This document shows positions 1 through 8,658 of a stretch of DNA of 64,000 nucleotides, piece after piece. Source of the DNA: Algibacter amylolyticus. GTDB taxonomy: Bacteria; Bacteroidota; Bacteroidia; Flavobacteriales; Flavobacteriaceae. Each line of letters begins with the position of its first letter. The first letter of the stretch is position 1. Below the pieces are notes generated by a model. The model was not told the origin of the DNA and did not search any database. It was given only the letters and a program-made list of their open reading frames with translations. The translations under genes were made by a program, and so were the position numbers. The DNA lies in assembly GCF_014202225.1 (NCBI RefSeq), contig NZ_JACHGE010000001.1, positions 539,320 through 603,319 on the forward strand, read 5' to 3'.

Positions 1-2611
1 TATCTCTAAACGTTATTTTCTGGTTAAAAATAGCACTTGTATTGTATCTGTTCTCTTCATTAAAACGAACATAAATATCGTAATCTTCTCCATCTTCTTT
101 GTAAACACCTGCTTTAGCTCCAAAAATAGAATTACGAAGTTGCTGTCCAACTTGTCCGGCGCTAACACCTAACTCACCAGCTTTTTTTCTATCAACCAAA
201 ACTTGCATTGATGGTTTCGATTTATTAACGTCAATTTTTAGTTCATCAATACCTTGTATGTTTTTAGTATTAATAAAATCGCGCATGTTTTCGGCAGTAG
301 CAATTAATTCGCTGTAATCATCACCTTCTAACTCTACGTTAATGGGGTATCCTGCCGGTGGTCCCGCAGCATCCTTTTCAACAGAAATAGCAACTCCTGG
401 ATAAATGTCTTTTAAATCTTCTTGAACTTTTTTAAGAAGTTCTTGACTATCCGTACCTCGCCTAAATTTGTATTCGCGCATGGTGGCTGTAATTTTTCCA
501 CGATGCGGCATTTCGGCAGCAGAACCACCATCGGTTTGAGGGTTGCCAGCACCTTCACCAACTTGCGATACAGCGCTTTCGGTTAAGAAATTAAAATCAC
601 CGTCCATATAAGCTTCATCATTAATGATTTTATATACACGTTGTTCTATATCTTTTGTAATGGCATTAGTTTTTTTAATATCTGTACCTTCAGGGTATTC
701 TATATAAACTATAATTTGATTTGGTGTGTTATCTGGAAAGAATTCTACTTTTGTACGTTGGCTTCCAACCGATGCACCAAAGCCCATAAAGGCTACTATA
801 AGCAGTGCAAAAGTGCTAATGGTAATCGCAATAGGTTTTCTTCCGCTTAAAGCAAATCGTAATGATTTCTCGTAAATACGCTCCCATGTTGGCAATATTT
901 TATTTTGAAACCCGTTGGACCAACTTCTTAAAAATAAGCGGTAAATCCAAAGTAAAATCACCGTTACAATCATTAAAGTTCCTAAACCACGATAAGCGCC
1001 TCCAGTAATTAAAATTAATAACCCAAGACCTCCAACAATAGCTGAAATTTTTATGATGTTTTTTAGCGGCATGTCTTTATCTTCAATGGTCATAAATTGA
1101 GATACCATAACCGAGTTAAAGAAAATGGCAACAAATAATGAAGACCCTAAAACTACTGATAAGGTTATGGGGAAATACTTCATAAACTGCCCCATTACAC
1201 CTGGCCATAAACCAAGCGGTACAAAAGCTGCAACTGTTGTTAAAGTTGAAATGATAATAGGGTATGCAATTTCGCCAATACCTTTTTTTGCGGCTTCAAT
1301 TCTGCTCATGCCTTCTTCGCTCATTAAACGGTACACGTTTTCTACCACAACAATACCATTATCTACAAGCATACCAAGCCCCATAATTAATCCGAAAAGA
1401 ATCATGGTGTTCATGGTGTAGCCTAAAAGGTCTAATATCATTAACGACATAAACATAGACATAGGAATGGCAAACCCAACAAATAAGGCATTTTTAAATC
1501 CTAAAAAGAACATTAAAACGGTTACAACCAATATAATACCGAATATGATATTGTTTACTAAATCGTCTACCTGACCAATGGTTTTTGAAGATTGATCGTT
1601 GGCAATTGTAACGGTTAAATCTGGAGGAAAGGTGTTTGCAATAGCGTCTTTAACTATGGCTTGAATTTGTTCGGCGGCAGCAACCATGTTTTTTCCAGCT
1701 CGTTTTTTAACATCCAGCATTACTACTGGATGACCAAATTCGCGGGCGTAGGTAGTTTTGTCTTCATCCTTAAAACTAACAACAGCGACATCTTTTAAAT
1801 AAATAGGGTTGTTGTTTTCTGCCTTTACTACAAAGTTTTCAAGTTCTTTGGGCTCGTCAATTTCCCCTATAATTCTTATAGTTCGGCGTTGTCCGCTAGT
1901 AATTAAATTACCCGCAGACATGGTAACATTTTCTCTACTTATAGTGTTTATAATATCGTCGAAACTTACTTGAGCTGCCATCATTTTGTAAATGTCCACG
2001 GCAACTTCTACTTCTTTTTCTTGTGCACCACGAATATCTACTTGTTTAATTTCTTGCAGACTTTCAATTTCATCTTCAAGAAATTCGCCATATTCTTTCA
2101 GCTTATCAATAGGGTAATCTCCAGAAATATTAATGTTAAGAATTGGAATTTCTTCAGACATACTTAAATCGAACACATTAGGTTCCACTTTAGCGCCATT
2201 AAATGTTGGCCAATCTTCGCCAGCAGTTTCCGAGTCTACTTCGTCTTTAATTTTCTGTTTTGCAGCGTCAACCGATATGTTTTCGTCAAATTCTACAATT
2301 ACAATCGAGTAATCCTCTTGCGATGTTGAGGTAATTTCAACAACATTACTTACCGTTTTAAGTTTGTCCTCAATAGGGTCGGTAATTAGTTTTTCGATAT
2401 CCTCGGCTGTGTTACCAGGATAAATGGAGCTTATATAAATTTTGGTTTCCTTAATTTCTGGGAAATTCTCTCTAGGCATGCTAAAATAAGAACCTGCGCC
2501 AAGGAACAATATAAGTGCAATTAAAACATACATGGTTGTTTTGTTATTAATTGCCCAAGAAGAAAAACCAAATTCTTTATCTACTTGCTTGTTTTTTTTA
2601 TTTTTAGTCAT
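1..2611 (-). CDS. RND efflux pump inner-membrane permease (AcrB/MexB type), C-terminus outside window
   Basis: About 870 codons are visible from the ATG at 2611 and the frame stays open to the window edge; family members are usually over 1000 residues, so the C-terminal part is missing. The N-terminus has a short basic stretch, then a first membrane helix starting near SSWAINNKTTMYVLIALI. A large periplasmic porter region follows, then a helix cluster with the conserved loop LGMLVDNGIVVVENVYR, typical of RND transmembrane helix 4. The protein should use the proton gradient to export drugs or other toxic compounds together with the adaptor and TolC encoded upstream. It starts 18 bp after the adaptor stop codon, in the same operon. 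The substrate cannot be read from the sequence. Confidence 0.93.
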   Translation of the reverse strand, partial: MTKNKKNKQVDKEFGFSSWAINNKTTMYVLIALILFLGAGSYFSMPRENFPEIKETKIYISSIYPGNTAEDIEKLITDPIEDKLKTVSNVVEITSTSQEDYSIVIVEFDENISVDAAKQKIKDEVDSETAGEDWPTFNGAKVEPNVFDLSMSEEIPILNINISGDYPIDKLKEYGEFLEDEIESLQEIKQVDIRGAQEKEVEVAVDIYKMMAAQVSFDDIINTISRENVTMSAGNLITSGQRRTIRIIGEIDEPKELENFVVKAENNNPIYLKDVAVVSFKDEDKTTYAREFGHPVVMLDVKKRAGKNMVAAAEQIQAIVKDAIANTFPPDLTVTIANDQSSKTIGQVDDLVNNIIFGIILVVTVLMFFLGFKNALFVGFAIPMSMFMSLMILDLLGYTMNTMILFGLIMGLGMLVDNGIVVVENVYRLMSEEGMSRIEAAKKGIGEIAYPIIISTLTTVAAFVPLGLWPGVMGQFMKYFPITLSVVLGSSLFVAIFFNSVMVSQFMTIEDKDMPLKNIIKISAIVGGLGLLILITGGAYRGLGTLMIVTVILLWIYRLFLRSWSNGFQNKILPTWERIYEKSLRFALSGRKPIAITISTFALLIVAFMGFGASVGSQRTKVEFFPDNTPNQIIVYIEYPEGTDIKKTNAITKDIEQRVYKIINDEAYMDGDFNFLTESAVSQVGEGAGNPQTDGGSAAEMPHRGKITATMREYKFRRGTDSQELLKKVQEDLKDIYPGVAISVEKDAAGPPAGYPINVELEGDDYSELIATAENMRDFINTKNIQGIDELKIDVNKSKPSMQVLVDRKKAGELGVSAGQVGQQLRNSIFGAKAGVYKEDGEDYDIYVRFNEENRYNTSAIFNQKITFRD

Positions 2612-2629
2612 TGATTTTGGTCTTTAATT

Positions 2630-3808
2630 TTAGTTTTCCTCTTCAATATCAAGAACTTTTACATCTTGACCATCTTTTACACTTCTAGCACCTTCAACAA
2701 TAAGTTCTTCATTGTTCTCTATACCAGATAATACCTCAATATAATCACCTTGAGTTCTTCCGGTTTCAATAAACTCACGTTTTACTTTGGCTTTATTTTC
2801 AACTTTATTGGTAATGGTGTACACGTATTGCTGACCTTCTGCATTTTCTGATATAATACTTTGCGGTATTAGTATGGCCTTTTGGTTGGTGTAATCGTTA
2901 ATTTTAAGCTTTGCTGTAAGGTTTGGTTTAATGTCTTTATCTTTATTAGCAATAGCAACTTCTACCTTAAACGTACGGTTAGAAGGGTTTATAAAGTTTC
3001 CGGCTTGACGAACTTTAGCATCTATGCTTTTTCCAAGCACAGGGAACTCTACTTTAACTTCTTTACCATTTACAATATCTGAAACATAGCGCTCTGGCAC
3101 TTCTGTTTCAATGTACATATCGTCTAGGTTTACAATTCGAAATAACATAGTTTGACCCGGACCTACAACACTACCTTGATCTGTAATAACATCGTCGATA
3201 GTACCCGAAAATGGAGCGCGAACAACGGTTTTTGCGACTTGTTGTTCTAGTTGTTTTGTAGCTTCTAGCTGTCCCTCATAAGATGCTTTGGCTTGTAAAA
3301 ATTGTATTTCACTACCTATATTTTGCTTCCATAAACGTTCTTGACGCTCATAAGTTGTTTTAGCTAATTCGGTTTGAATTTTTAACTGTGCTAATTGCTG
3401 GCCTAATCCGCCATCATCAATTTTAGCTAAAATTTGTCCTTTCTTAACGTTTTGTCCTTCTTTAACATAAACTTGAGTTAATACACCTGAGAATTCCGGA
3501 TAGATTAGTAAGTTTTGTTTTGTGTTTACGTTACCTTGTAATTCTACAAAGTGATTAAAAACAGCCTCTTTAGCATGAAAGGTTGTTATTAAAGGAATCT
3601 TTTCTTGAGGATCTAAACTTTTAATAGATTGTTCTAATTGTTTTAGTTTTTCTGAAATTTCTTGAGCAGAAACTTCAAGTTCGCTTTTTTTAGTTCTAAT
3701 AAGTTCTAAATCGTTTGTAGCAATAATGTCTTCAACAGATTTTTTTCCTTCACCTCCACAAGAGGTTAGAATAAAAGCACTTAAAAATGTTAGATATATG
3801 TATTTCAT
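2630..3808 (-). CDS. RND efflux periplasmic adaptor (membrane fusion) lipoprotein
   Basis: An HlyD/AcrA-type adaptor that links the inner-membrane pump to TolC. The preferred start is the ATG at 3808, which gives MKYIYLTFLSAFILTSC with a lipobox (LTSC) and hence a lipid-anchored periplasmic protein. An upstream ATG at 3832 would add eight residues before the signal peptide. A coiled coil (about residues 25-65) comes first, then a biotinyl-lipoyl-like half (VYVKEGQNVKKGQILAKID), a helical hairpin, the second lipoyl half (VVRAPFSGTIDDV) and beta-barrel and membrane-proximal domains. It lies between tolC and the pump gene in one operon, which supports the assignment. Confidence 0.93.
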   Translation of the reverse strand: MKYIYLTFLSAFILTSCGGEGKKSVEDIIATNDLELIRTKKSELEVSAQEISEKLKQLEQSIKSLDPQEKIPLITTFHAKEAVFNHFVELQGNVNTKQNLLIYPEFSGVLTQVYVKEGQNVKKGQILAKIDDGGLGQQLAQLKIQTELAKTTYERQERLWKQNIGSEIQFLQAKASYEGQLEATKQLEQQVAKTVVRAPFSGTIDDVITDQGSVVGPGQTMLFRIVNLDDMYIETEVPERYVSDIVNGKEVKVEFPVLGKSIDAKVRQAGNFINPSNRTFKVEVAIANKDKDIKPNLTAKLKINDYTNQKAILIPQSIISENAEGQQYVYTITNKVENKAKVKREFIETGRTQGDYIEVLSGIENNEELIVEGARSVKDGQDVKVLDIEEEN

Positions 3809-3848
3809 GGTTGTTACGTTTATTAAATTCACTTAATTTTGGTTGGGT

Positions 3849-5189
3849 TTATAGCTCTTGGTTTGTAATGGTTTCTAGCGCCACTTTGTTGTTTATAACA
3901 TTTAGCATGGCTTGTAAAAATTCTTGTTGTGCGGTGTAGAGTTGCGTTTGTGCTTGTCTTAACTCGAAGCTAGATGCAATACCTTCAAAAAATTTAGTTT
4001 GATTTTTTTTCTCGATACGTTCGGCCAGATTTAAATTCTCTTTCTTAATGCTATATTCTTCAATAGCAAATTGATAATCACTTTTTGCCGATGCAATTTG
4101 TAATTTTAATTGTTGTTCGGTTTCCGTTAGGTCGTCTTCGGCTTTTTCTAAATTAATTTTAGCACGTTGTATTTTAGAATTGGATGCTCCAGAGGTAAAA
4201 ATTGGAATACTTAATTTGGCTCCAAAAATACCGAAGCCATAATATTTTTGGTCGCTATCTAGAAAGGTAAACTCTGGGCTATAAGAGGCATATCCTCCTG
4301 ATAAAAAAGCGCTAAGTGTTGGTAAGTTTTTGTATTTCTCTAATTTTAGCAATAGCTCCTTAGAGGTTTTATCGTTTTCGGCAATTTTATAATCTATTGT
4401 GTTTTCTATTGAAAACGGATCATTTGTAAATGCTAAATCGATGTTTTGGGCTGTTAATGTTTCTAGATTATCTGTTAGTACCGTTTCGTTTTCAATATCT
4501 AGGCCTAATGTAATATTAAGCATCTGGTAGGCTACTTTTTTTAACCTAATACTGTTGTTTAAGGTGCTGTTAATGGTAGATAATGTTATTTTTAGCTGTT
4601 CTACACTTTCTTCTTCCTCTAAACCGTTTTCATAAATTTTAGTGGTTTCGTCAAGATTTTTTTGCAATGCCAATTTGTTGCGCTCTAAAATAGTTACGCT
4701 TTCTTCGGTTAGTAAAACATTACCATAAGCGTTAACTACAGCTTTTCTAACTTCTAAATCTGTTTTGGTTTTGGCGTTTTTAGATATTTCTAAATATACT
4801 TTTGCAGATTGTAAGCCTACTATATAAGAACCATCAAAAAGTAATTGGCTTAAAGTTGCAGAACCTATTAAGCTTTGTTCTAGTCCTAAAGCTATTGCCG
4901 TATATTCACCTTGTGGACCGCCAAAAGCAGAAGCCTCAACAACTTGAAGTTGCTGTTTTATGCTGTTTTGATAATCTACTGCGGCATTAAGTTGAGGTAA
5001 ACCAGCAGCTGTTGTTTCCCATTTTTGTTGCTTTGCAGCTTCAATATCTCTGCTAGCGTTTTTAGCTGTTCTATTATTTTCTAAGGCAAAAGAAATAGCT
5101 TCTTCTAACGAAAAACGCTGTTTGGTTTCTTGTGCGATAGCGGTTATAGAAACTAATAAGCTAAAAATTAATATTAGTTTGTTCTTCAT
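3849..5189 (-). CDS. TolC family outer-membrane efflux protein
   Basis: 446 residues with a signal peptide (MKNKLILIFSLLVSITAIAQ) followed by the two long alpha-helical repeats of outer membrane efflux proteins. The repeats are rich in coiled-coil sequence such as SLEEAISFALENNRTAKNA near the start and EGIASSFELRQAQTQLY near the end. It should form the outer-membrane channel of the tripartite pump encoded by the next two genes. It begins one base after the stop of the TetR regulator, so the two are probably translationally coupled. Confidence 0.93.
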   Translation of the reverse strand: MKNKLILIFSLLVSITAIAQETKQRFSLEEAISFALENNRTAKNASRDIEAAKQQKWETTAAGLPQLNAAVDYQNSIKQQLQVVEASAFGGPQGEYTAIALGLEQSLIGSATLSQLLFDGSYIVGLQSAKVYLEISKNAKTKTDLEVRKAVVNAYGNVLLTEESVTILERNKLALQKNLDETTKIYENGLEEEESVEQLKITLSTINSTLNNSIRLKKVAYQMLNITLGLDIENETVLTDNLETLTAQNIDLAFTNDPFSIENTIDYKIAENDKTSKELLLKLEKYKNLPTLSAFLSGGYASYSPEFTFLDSDQKYYGFGIFGAKLSIPIFTSGASNSKIQRAKINLEKAEDDLTETEQQLKLQIASAKSDYQFAIEEYSIKKENLNLAERIEKKNQTKFFEGIASSFELRQAQTQLYTAQQEFLQAMLNVINNKVALETITNQEL

Positions 5190-5190
5190 T

Positions 5191-5796
5191 TTATGATTGA
5201 TTTGATGTTATAAATTTATTTAAAGTTTTGAAGCCTTTTTCGGTAACAATGGCTCTTAAGTGGTATTCCAAATAACTTTCCATTAAGTAATCCATAGAGA
5301 ACAACTCTGGTGGAAAAATAGTGCCATCTTTAATACCTGTCATGCCATTAAAATACATTCTAGATATAAATGCTATGTCAATATTAGCACGAAATAAACC
5401 CGTATCCACACCTCTTTGTAGGCTTTCGCTAACAGAGTCATGCATTTTTTCAAATTGTTTTAAATGAAGTGTTGCATATATTTGTGGATAATATTTTTTT
5501 AATTGAAATTGGGGCGACGATTTTTCGCTTTCTAAATGATGCATTACAAACATCTTTATATCGTATAATTCCTCTATTGGGTTTGCGGAGTTGCAACATA
5601 TATTATCAATACCGTTACAAATTAAATCGAAAACAGAAAATGAAACAGCTTCAACTAATTTTGTTTTATTAGCAAAATGGACATAAATCGTTTTTTTCGA
5701 TATACCCATTTCATGAGCAATATCATCCATCGTGACACTTTTAAACCCTAGGTTTAAAAACAAGTCGGTTGCTTTTTTTACTATTTTTTCTCTCAT
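5191..5796 (-). CDS. TetR/AcrR family transcriptional regulator of the efflux operon
   Basis: About 201 residues from the preferred ATG at 5796 (MREKIVKKATDLFLNLGFKS). The open frame extends upstream to 5835, but that extension would cover the promoter described here. The N-terminus is a standard TetR helix-turn-helix: TMDDIAHEMGISKKTIYVHF with the usual KT-Y-HF ending. The rest is the ligand-binding and dimer domain, which has no recognisable ligand signature. As the first gene of the efflux operon it should repress its own promoter and be released by a pump substrate. The inverted repeat at 5819-5846 is its likely operator. Confidence 0.92.
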   Translation of the reverse strand: MREKIVKKATDLFLNLGFKSVTMDDIAHEMGISKKTIYVHFANKTKLVEAVSFSVFDLICNGIDNICCNSANPIEELYDIKMFVMHHLESEKSSPQFQLKKYYPQIYATLHLKQFEKMHDSVSESLQRGVDTGLFRANIDIAFISRMYFNGMTGIKDGTIFPPELFSMDYLMESYLEYHLRAIVTEKGFKTLNKFITSNQS

Positions 5797-5805
5797 AATT
5801 AGGTG

Positions 5806-5846
5806 CAAATGTACAACAGGAAACTTTAAAAACAAATAAAGTTTCC
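5806..5846 (-). promoter_or_regulatory. Efflux operon promoter with overlapping TetR operator
   Basis: On the minus strand there is TTG at 5835-5833, a 19-bp spacer, and TACATTTG at 5813-5806, which matches the Bacteroidota consensus TTG-N19-TAnnTTTG. A perfect 10-bp inverted repeat, GGAAACTTTA (5819-5828) and TAAAGTTTCC (5837-5846) with an 8-bp centre, covers the TTG and part of the spacer. Binding there would block the sigma factor. The predicted transcript starts only a few bases before the ATG at 5796. Confidence 0.85.
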
Positions 5847-5922
5847 GGAGTTTTAATGATTTTTTAACATATCCTTTTGTGTTGAAGTTTTTAATTATGA
5901 TGATTTACCCTATTTTTGTTTG

Positions 5923-6897
5923 ATGCTTTCAATAGAAAAATACCAAGAAGAGTTTATCACATATTTAGAAAACTTTTCCACCTTCAAAGAGCCTAAAAAC
6001 CTTTACGATCCTATAAATTATATTTTGGGTTTAGGAGGAAAGAGGCTTCGTCCTGTTTTAACTTTAATGACTGCCGATATTTTTACTGGTAATTATAAAA
6101 GTGCCTTAAATGCTGCTTTAAGTATAGAGGTGTTTCATAACTTTTCGTTAGTTCATGATGATATTATGGATGATGCGCCTTTGCGCAGAGGCCAGAGTAC
6201 GGTGCATGAAAAATGGGATATAAACACTGGGATTCTTTCTGGGGATGCTATGTTAATTATGGCATATCAATTATTTGAAAATTACGAACCTATTATTTTT
6301 CAGGCATTAGCAAAGTTGTTTAGTAAAACGGCTTTGGAAGTATGTGAAGGTCAGCAATACGATGTCGATTTTGAAATTAGAAATGATGTTACTATTCCTG
6401 AATATTTAAAAATGATAGAGTATAAAACAGCAGTTTTAGTTGGAGCAGCCATGAAAATGGGAGCTATTGTGGCCAAAGCATCTGTTGAAGATCAAAATAA
6501 TATATATGAATTTGGACGTTTTCTAGGTATTGCGTTTCAATTGCAAGACGATTATTTAGATGCTTTTGGCGATCCTAAAACTTTTGGAAAGCAAGTTGGA
6601 GGTGATATTATTGAAAATAAAAAGACGTATTTGTATTTAAAAGCTTCAGAATTTTCTAATGAAAGTGATCGTAAAGAGTTAAGCCAGTTATTTGCATCTA
6701 ATCCAGAGGATGTTAATACTAAAATTGAAGTTGCAAAACAGTTTTTTGTTTCAACAGGGTCTGCCGAAGCTACAAAAAACGCAATACAAGAGTACACAAA
6801 AAAGGCATTTACGGTTTTAGAATCTTTAAATATTGCTGAAGATAAAAAGCAGTTACTTAAATCCTTTGGAAATAATTTAATGAACAGAACCGTTTAA
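5923..6897 (+). CDS. Polyprenyl (isoprenyl) diphosphate synthase
   Basis: 324 residues from the ATG at 5923; a TTG just before it is less likely to be the start. Both aspartate-rich motifs of trans-prenyltransferases are present: HDDIMDDAPLRRG near residue 85 and FQLQDDYLDAFGD near residue 208, along with GGKRLRP and the KTA motif. It should join isopentenyl diphosphate units onto an allylic primer in the cytoplasm, for quinone side chains or a similar polyprenyl. Chain length cannot be told from sequence alone. A possible -7 box TATTTTTG lies at 5911-5918, almost touching the start codon, but no good -33 element goes with it. Confidence 0.93.
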   Translation: MLSIEKYQEEFITYLENFSTFKEPKNLYDPINYILGLGGKRLRPVLTLMTADIFTGNYKSALNAALSIEVFHNFSLVHDDIMDDAPLRRGQSTVHEKWDINTGILSGDAMLIMAYQLFENYEPIIFQALAKLFSKTALEVCEGQQYDVDFEIRNDVTIPEYLKMIEYKTAVLVGAAMKMGAIVAKASVEDQNNIYEFGRFLGIAFQLQDDYLDAFGDPKTFGKQVGGDIIENKKTYLYLKASEFSNESDRKELSQLFASNPEDVNTKIEVAKQFFVSTGSAEATKNAIQEYTKKAFTVLESLNIAEDKKQLLKSFGNNLMNRTV

Positions 6898-6936
6898 TAA
6901 TCAAATTTTGTTTCCTGTTAATTAGGAATCTTGTTT

Positions 6937-7284
6937 ATGAAATTACCAGATACTTTCGAAAATTTAATTGAACAAGCCAATCAGTTAGAGTTATATAAAA
7001 AATTAATTCTGCAGTTAAATAAAGACTTCCTTTTAGCTAATATAGATTTGGATTTTCATGAAGAAATTTTACCATCAAGTTTAAAATTGATGCTTCACGA
7101 AACGGTTTATAAACTAATTCACGAAAAATTTACCGACTACTTAAGCTTGCTTTACATTATAGATGTTTCAGAAAAACAGGTAAAAGCACTAAATGGAGAT
7201 GATATTTTAAAACTCTCTGAAGAGGTCTCCTTTTTAATATTAAAACGCGAATGGCAGAAAGTTTGGTTTAGAAATAATTATTAA
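6937..7284 (+). CDS. Conserved hypothetical small protein (115 aa)
   Basis: I do not recognise a family. The start is the ATG at 6937 (MKLPDTFENLIEQANQLELY); a TTG two codons upstream is also possible. An AGGA sequence at about 6924 could be its ribosome-binding site. The protein looks fully helical and soluble, with no signal peptide or membrane segment, and ends in an aromatic, basic tail (KREWQKVWFRNNY). It follows the polyprenyl synthase by 39 bp on the same strand, so the two may share a transcript. No function is proposed. Confidence 0.7.
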   Translation: MKLPDTFENLIEQANQLELYKKLILQLNKDFLLANIDLDFHEEILPSSLKLMLHETVYKLIHEKFTDYLSLLYIIDVSEKQVKALNGDDILKLSEEVSFLILKREWQKVWFRNNY

Positions 7285-7286
7285 TT

Positions 7287-7325
7287 AAGATAATTTTGTC
7301 CTAATTGGTTTTTGGTTTATATTTG
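7287..7325 (+). promoter_or_regulatory. Rrf2 gene promoter overlapped by candidate NO-response operator
   Basis: TTG at 7296-7298, a 19-bp spacer and TATATTTG at 7318-7325 give a full Bacteroidota promoter about 20 bp before the Rrf2 ATG. The 18-mer AAGATAATTTTGTCCTAA at 7287-7304 lies across the TTG. It matches the reverse complement of a site upstream of the nos operon (16213-16230) at 16 of 18 positions. This suggests autoregulation by the Rrf2 protein or control by a common regulator. Confidence 0.75.
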
Positions 7326-7346
7326 TAGTAAAATATTATTAGCCTT

Positions 7347-7781
7347 ATGTTTTCAAAAGCTTGCGAATACGGAATAAAAGCAGCAATTTTTATAGCTACA
7401 AAATCTTATGAAGGTATACGCGTTAGCCCAAAAGAAATAGCTATGGAGATAAGTTCTCCTCAAGCCTTTACTGCAAAAATATTACAGGCATTAGTAAAAC
7501 ATGATGTTGTTAAATCTGTAAAAGGCGCTTACGGGGGGTTCGAGATTAACAAAGGTGATATAAGTACTATTAAATTATCGCAAATTGTAAAAGCTATTGA
7601 TGGAGATACCATTTATAGTGCCTGTGGATTAGGTTTAGATAAATGTGATGAAAACCATCCATGTCCCGTACACGATAAATTTAAAGGCGTTCGCGACGAG
7701 CTTAAGTTTATGCTTGAAAATACAAATTTGGAAGAATTGGCTCTTAATATAAAATCGGGTGCTTCATTTTTAAAAGTATAG
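7347..7781 (+). CDS. Rrf2 family iron-sulfur transcriptional regulator (NsrR/IscR-like)
   Basis: 144 residues, the usual length for Rrf2 regulators. The N-terminal winged helix includes SPKEIAMEISSPQAFTAKIL and the wing VKSVKGAYGGFEINK. Three cysteines at residues 93, 100 and 106 (C-X6-C-X5-C) match the cluster-binding loop of IscR/NsrR proteins, so it probably holds an iron-sulfur cluster. It stands directly before the RIC repair protein, and its promoter shares an operator-like sequence with ric and the nos operon. A role in sensing nitric oxide or cluster damage is the best inference. Whether it is closer to NsrR or IscR is not certain. Confidence 0.9.
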   Translation: MFSKACEYGIKAAIFIATKSYEGIRVSPKEIAMEISSPQAFTAKILQALVKHDVVKSVKGAYGGFEINKGDISTIKLSQIVKAIDGDTIYSACGLGLDKCDENHPCPVHDKFKGVRDELKFMLENTNLEELALNIKSGASFLKV

Positions 7782-7821
7782 CGAAAATAAGGGCTTAAAG
7801 GACTAAAAAAATTTAAATATA

Positions 7822-7841
7822 AATAGGATAAATTTATCCGA
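7822..7841 (+). promoter_or_regulatory. Candidate operator upstream of ric (perfect palindrome)
   Basis: GGATAAATTTATCC at 7826-7839 is a perfect 14-bp palindrome ending 16 bp before the ric ATG. It resembles the sites at 7287-7304 and 16213-16230. No full TTG/TAnnTTTG promoter is visible here, but TAAATTTA at 7829-7836 could be a degenerate -7 box lying inside the palindrome, in which case a bound repressor would cover it. Confidence 0.6.
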
Positions 7842-7855
7842 AATAAAATAATGCT

Positions 7856-8587
7856 ATGGAAACATTAAATAAAGATGCACAAAAAGAAATAGGGCAATTT
7901 GTTGCCGATGATTTTAGAACAGCAGCAGTTTTTTCAAAATATAAAATTGACTTTTGTTGTAATGGCAATAGAACAGTAGAAGAGGCTTGCGATAAAAAAG
8001 GAATTGATAGCAATATGCTAGTAGATGAACTTAATGAGGTTTTAAAATCTGGTACAAATGAAAGTATTGATTATAAATCTTGGCCATTGGATTTATTGGC
8101 TGAGTATATAGAAAAGAAGCATCATAGATATGTGGAAGAGAAGATTCCTGTTTTACGTCAGTTTTTAGATAAATTATGTCGTGTACATGGTGAGCGTCAT
8201 CCAGAATTGTTTAAAATAAATGATCTGTTTACGGCTTCCGCAGGCGAATTAGCTTCACATATGAAGAAAGAAGAATTGATACTTTTTCCATTTGTTAAAA
8301 GAATGGTGAATGCTACTATTAAAAATGAAGCGATTCAATCACCTCAATTTGGCACTGTTGAAAACCCAATTGCTATGATGAAGCACGAACATGATACGGA
8401 AGGCGAACGCTATAGAGAAATAGCGGAATTGACAAATAATTACAACCCACCGGCAGACGCATGTAATACTTACAAAGTAACTTACGCCATGTTAGACGAG
8501 TTTGAAAAAGATTTGCATTTACATATTCATTTAGAGAATAACATATTGTTCCCTAAAGCCGTAAAATTAGAACAACAGTTTGTGTAG
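7856..8587 (+). CDS. ric: Iron-sulfur cluster repair di-iron protein RIC (ScdA/YtfE family)
   Basis: 243 residues with the full RIC layout. An N-terminal ScdA domain carries the adjacent cysteines C34-C35 (KIDFCCNGNRT). It is followed by a hemerythrin-like four-helix bundle with the expected metal-ligand histidines and glutamates (KKHHRYVEE, VHGERHPEL, ASHMKKEELILFPF, MKHEHDTEGERY, HLHIHLENNILFP). The family repairs iron-sulfur clusters damaged by nitric oxide or peroxide in the cytoplasm. It is placed 74 bp after the Rrf2 regulator. The window's nos cluster converges on it, ending on the opposite strand just beyond the shared terminator. Confidence 0.95.
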   Translation: METLNKDAQKEIGQFVADDFRTAAVFSKYKIDFCCNGNRTVEEACDKKGIDSNMLVDELNEVLKSGTNESIDYKSWPLDLLAEYIEKKHHRYVEEKIPVLRQFLDKLCRVHGERHPELFKINDLFTASAGELASHMKKEELILFPFVKRMVNATIKNEAIQSPQFGTVENPIAMMKHEHDTEGERYREIAELTNNYNPPADACNTYKVTYAMLDEFEKDLHLHIHLENNILFPKAVKLEQQFV

Positions 8588-8605
8588 TTAAGCTTTTTTA
8601 CGTTT

Positions 8606-8647
8606 AAAACCCCAGGGTCTTATTGTTAAGACTGTCTGGGGTTTTTT
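8606..8647. terminator. Bidirectional intrinsic terminator between ric and the nos operon
   Basis: AAAACCCCAG (8606-8615) pairs with CTGGGGTTTT (8636-8645), and an inner GTCTT/AAGAC pair extends the stem. T runs follow on the plus strand and A runs precede it, so it can end both the ric transcript and the converging nos transcript. Confidence 0.85.
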
Positions 8648-8658
8648 CTTCAAATTAA

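Noticed and set aside
1125-1421. 98-codon plus-strand frame
   Set aside because: Antisense shadow of the RND pump gene, which has strong family motifs over the same bases.
5797-5835. Upstream start for the TetR regulator
   Set aside because: It would place coding sequence over the promoter and operator; homologs begin near MREKI.
5911-5918. Strong promoter for the polyprenyl synthase
   Set aside because: The TATTTTTG box is good but no -33 TTG lies at 19-21 bp and the start codon would be at the transcript start, so it is mentioned only as a weak possibility.
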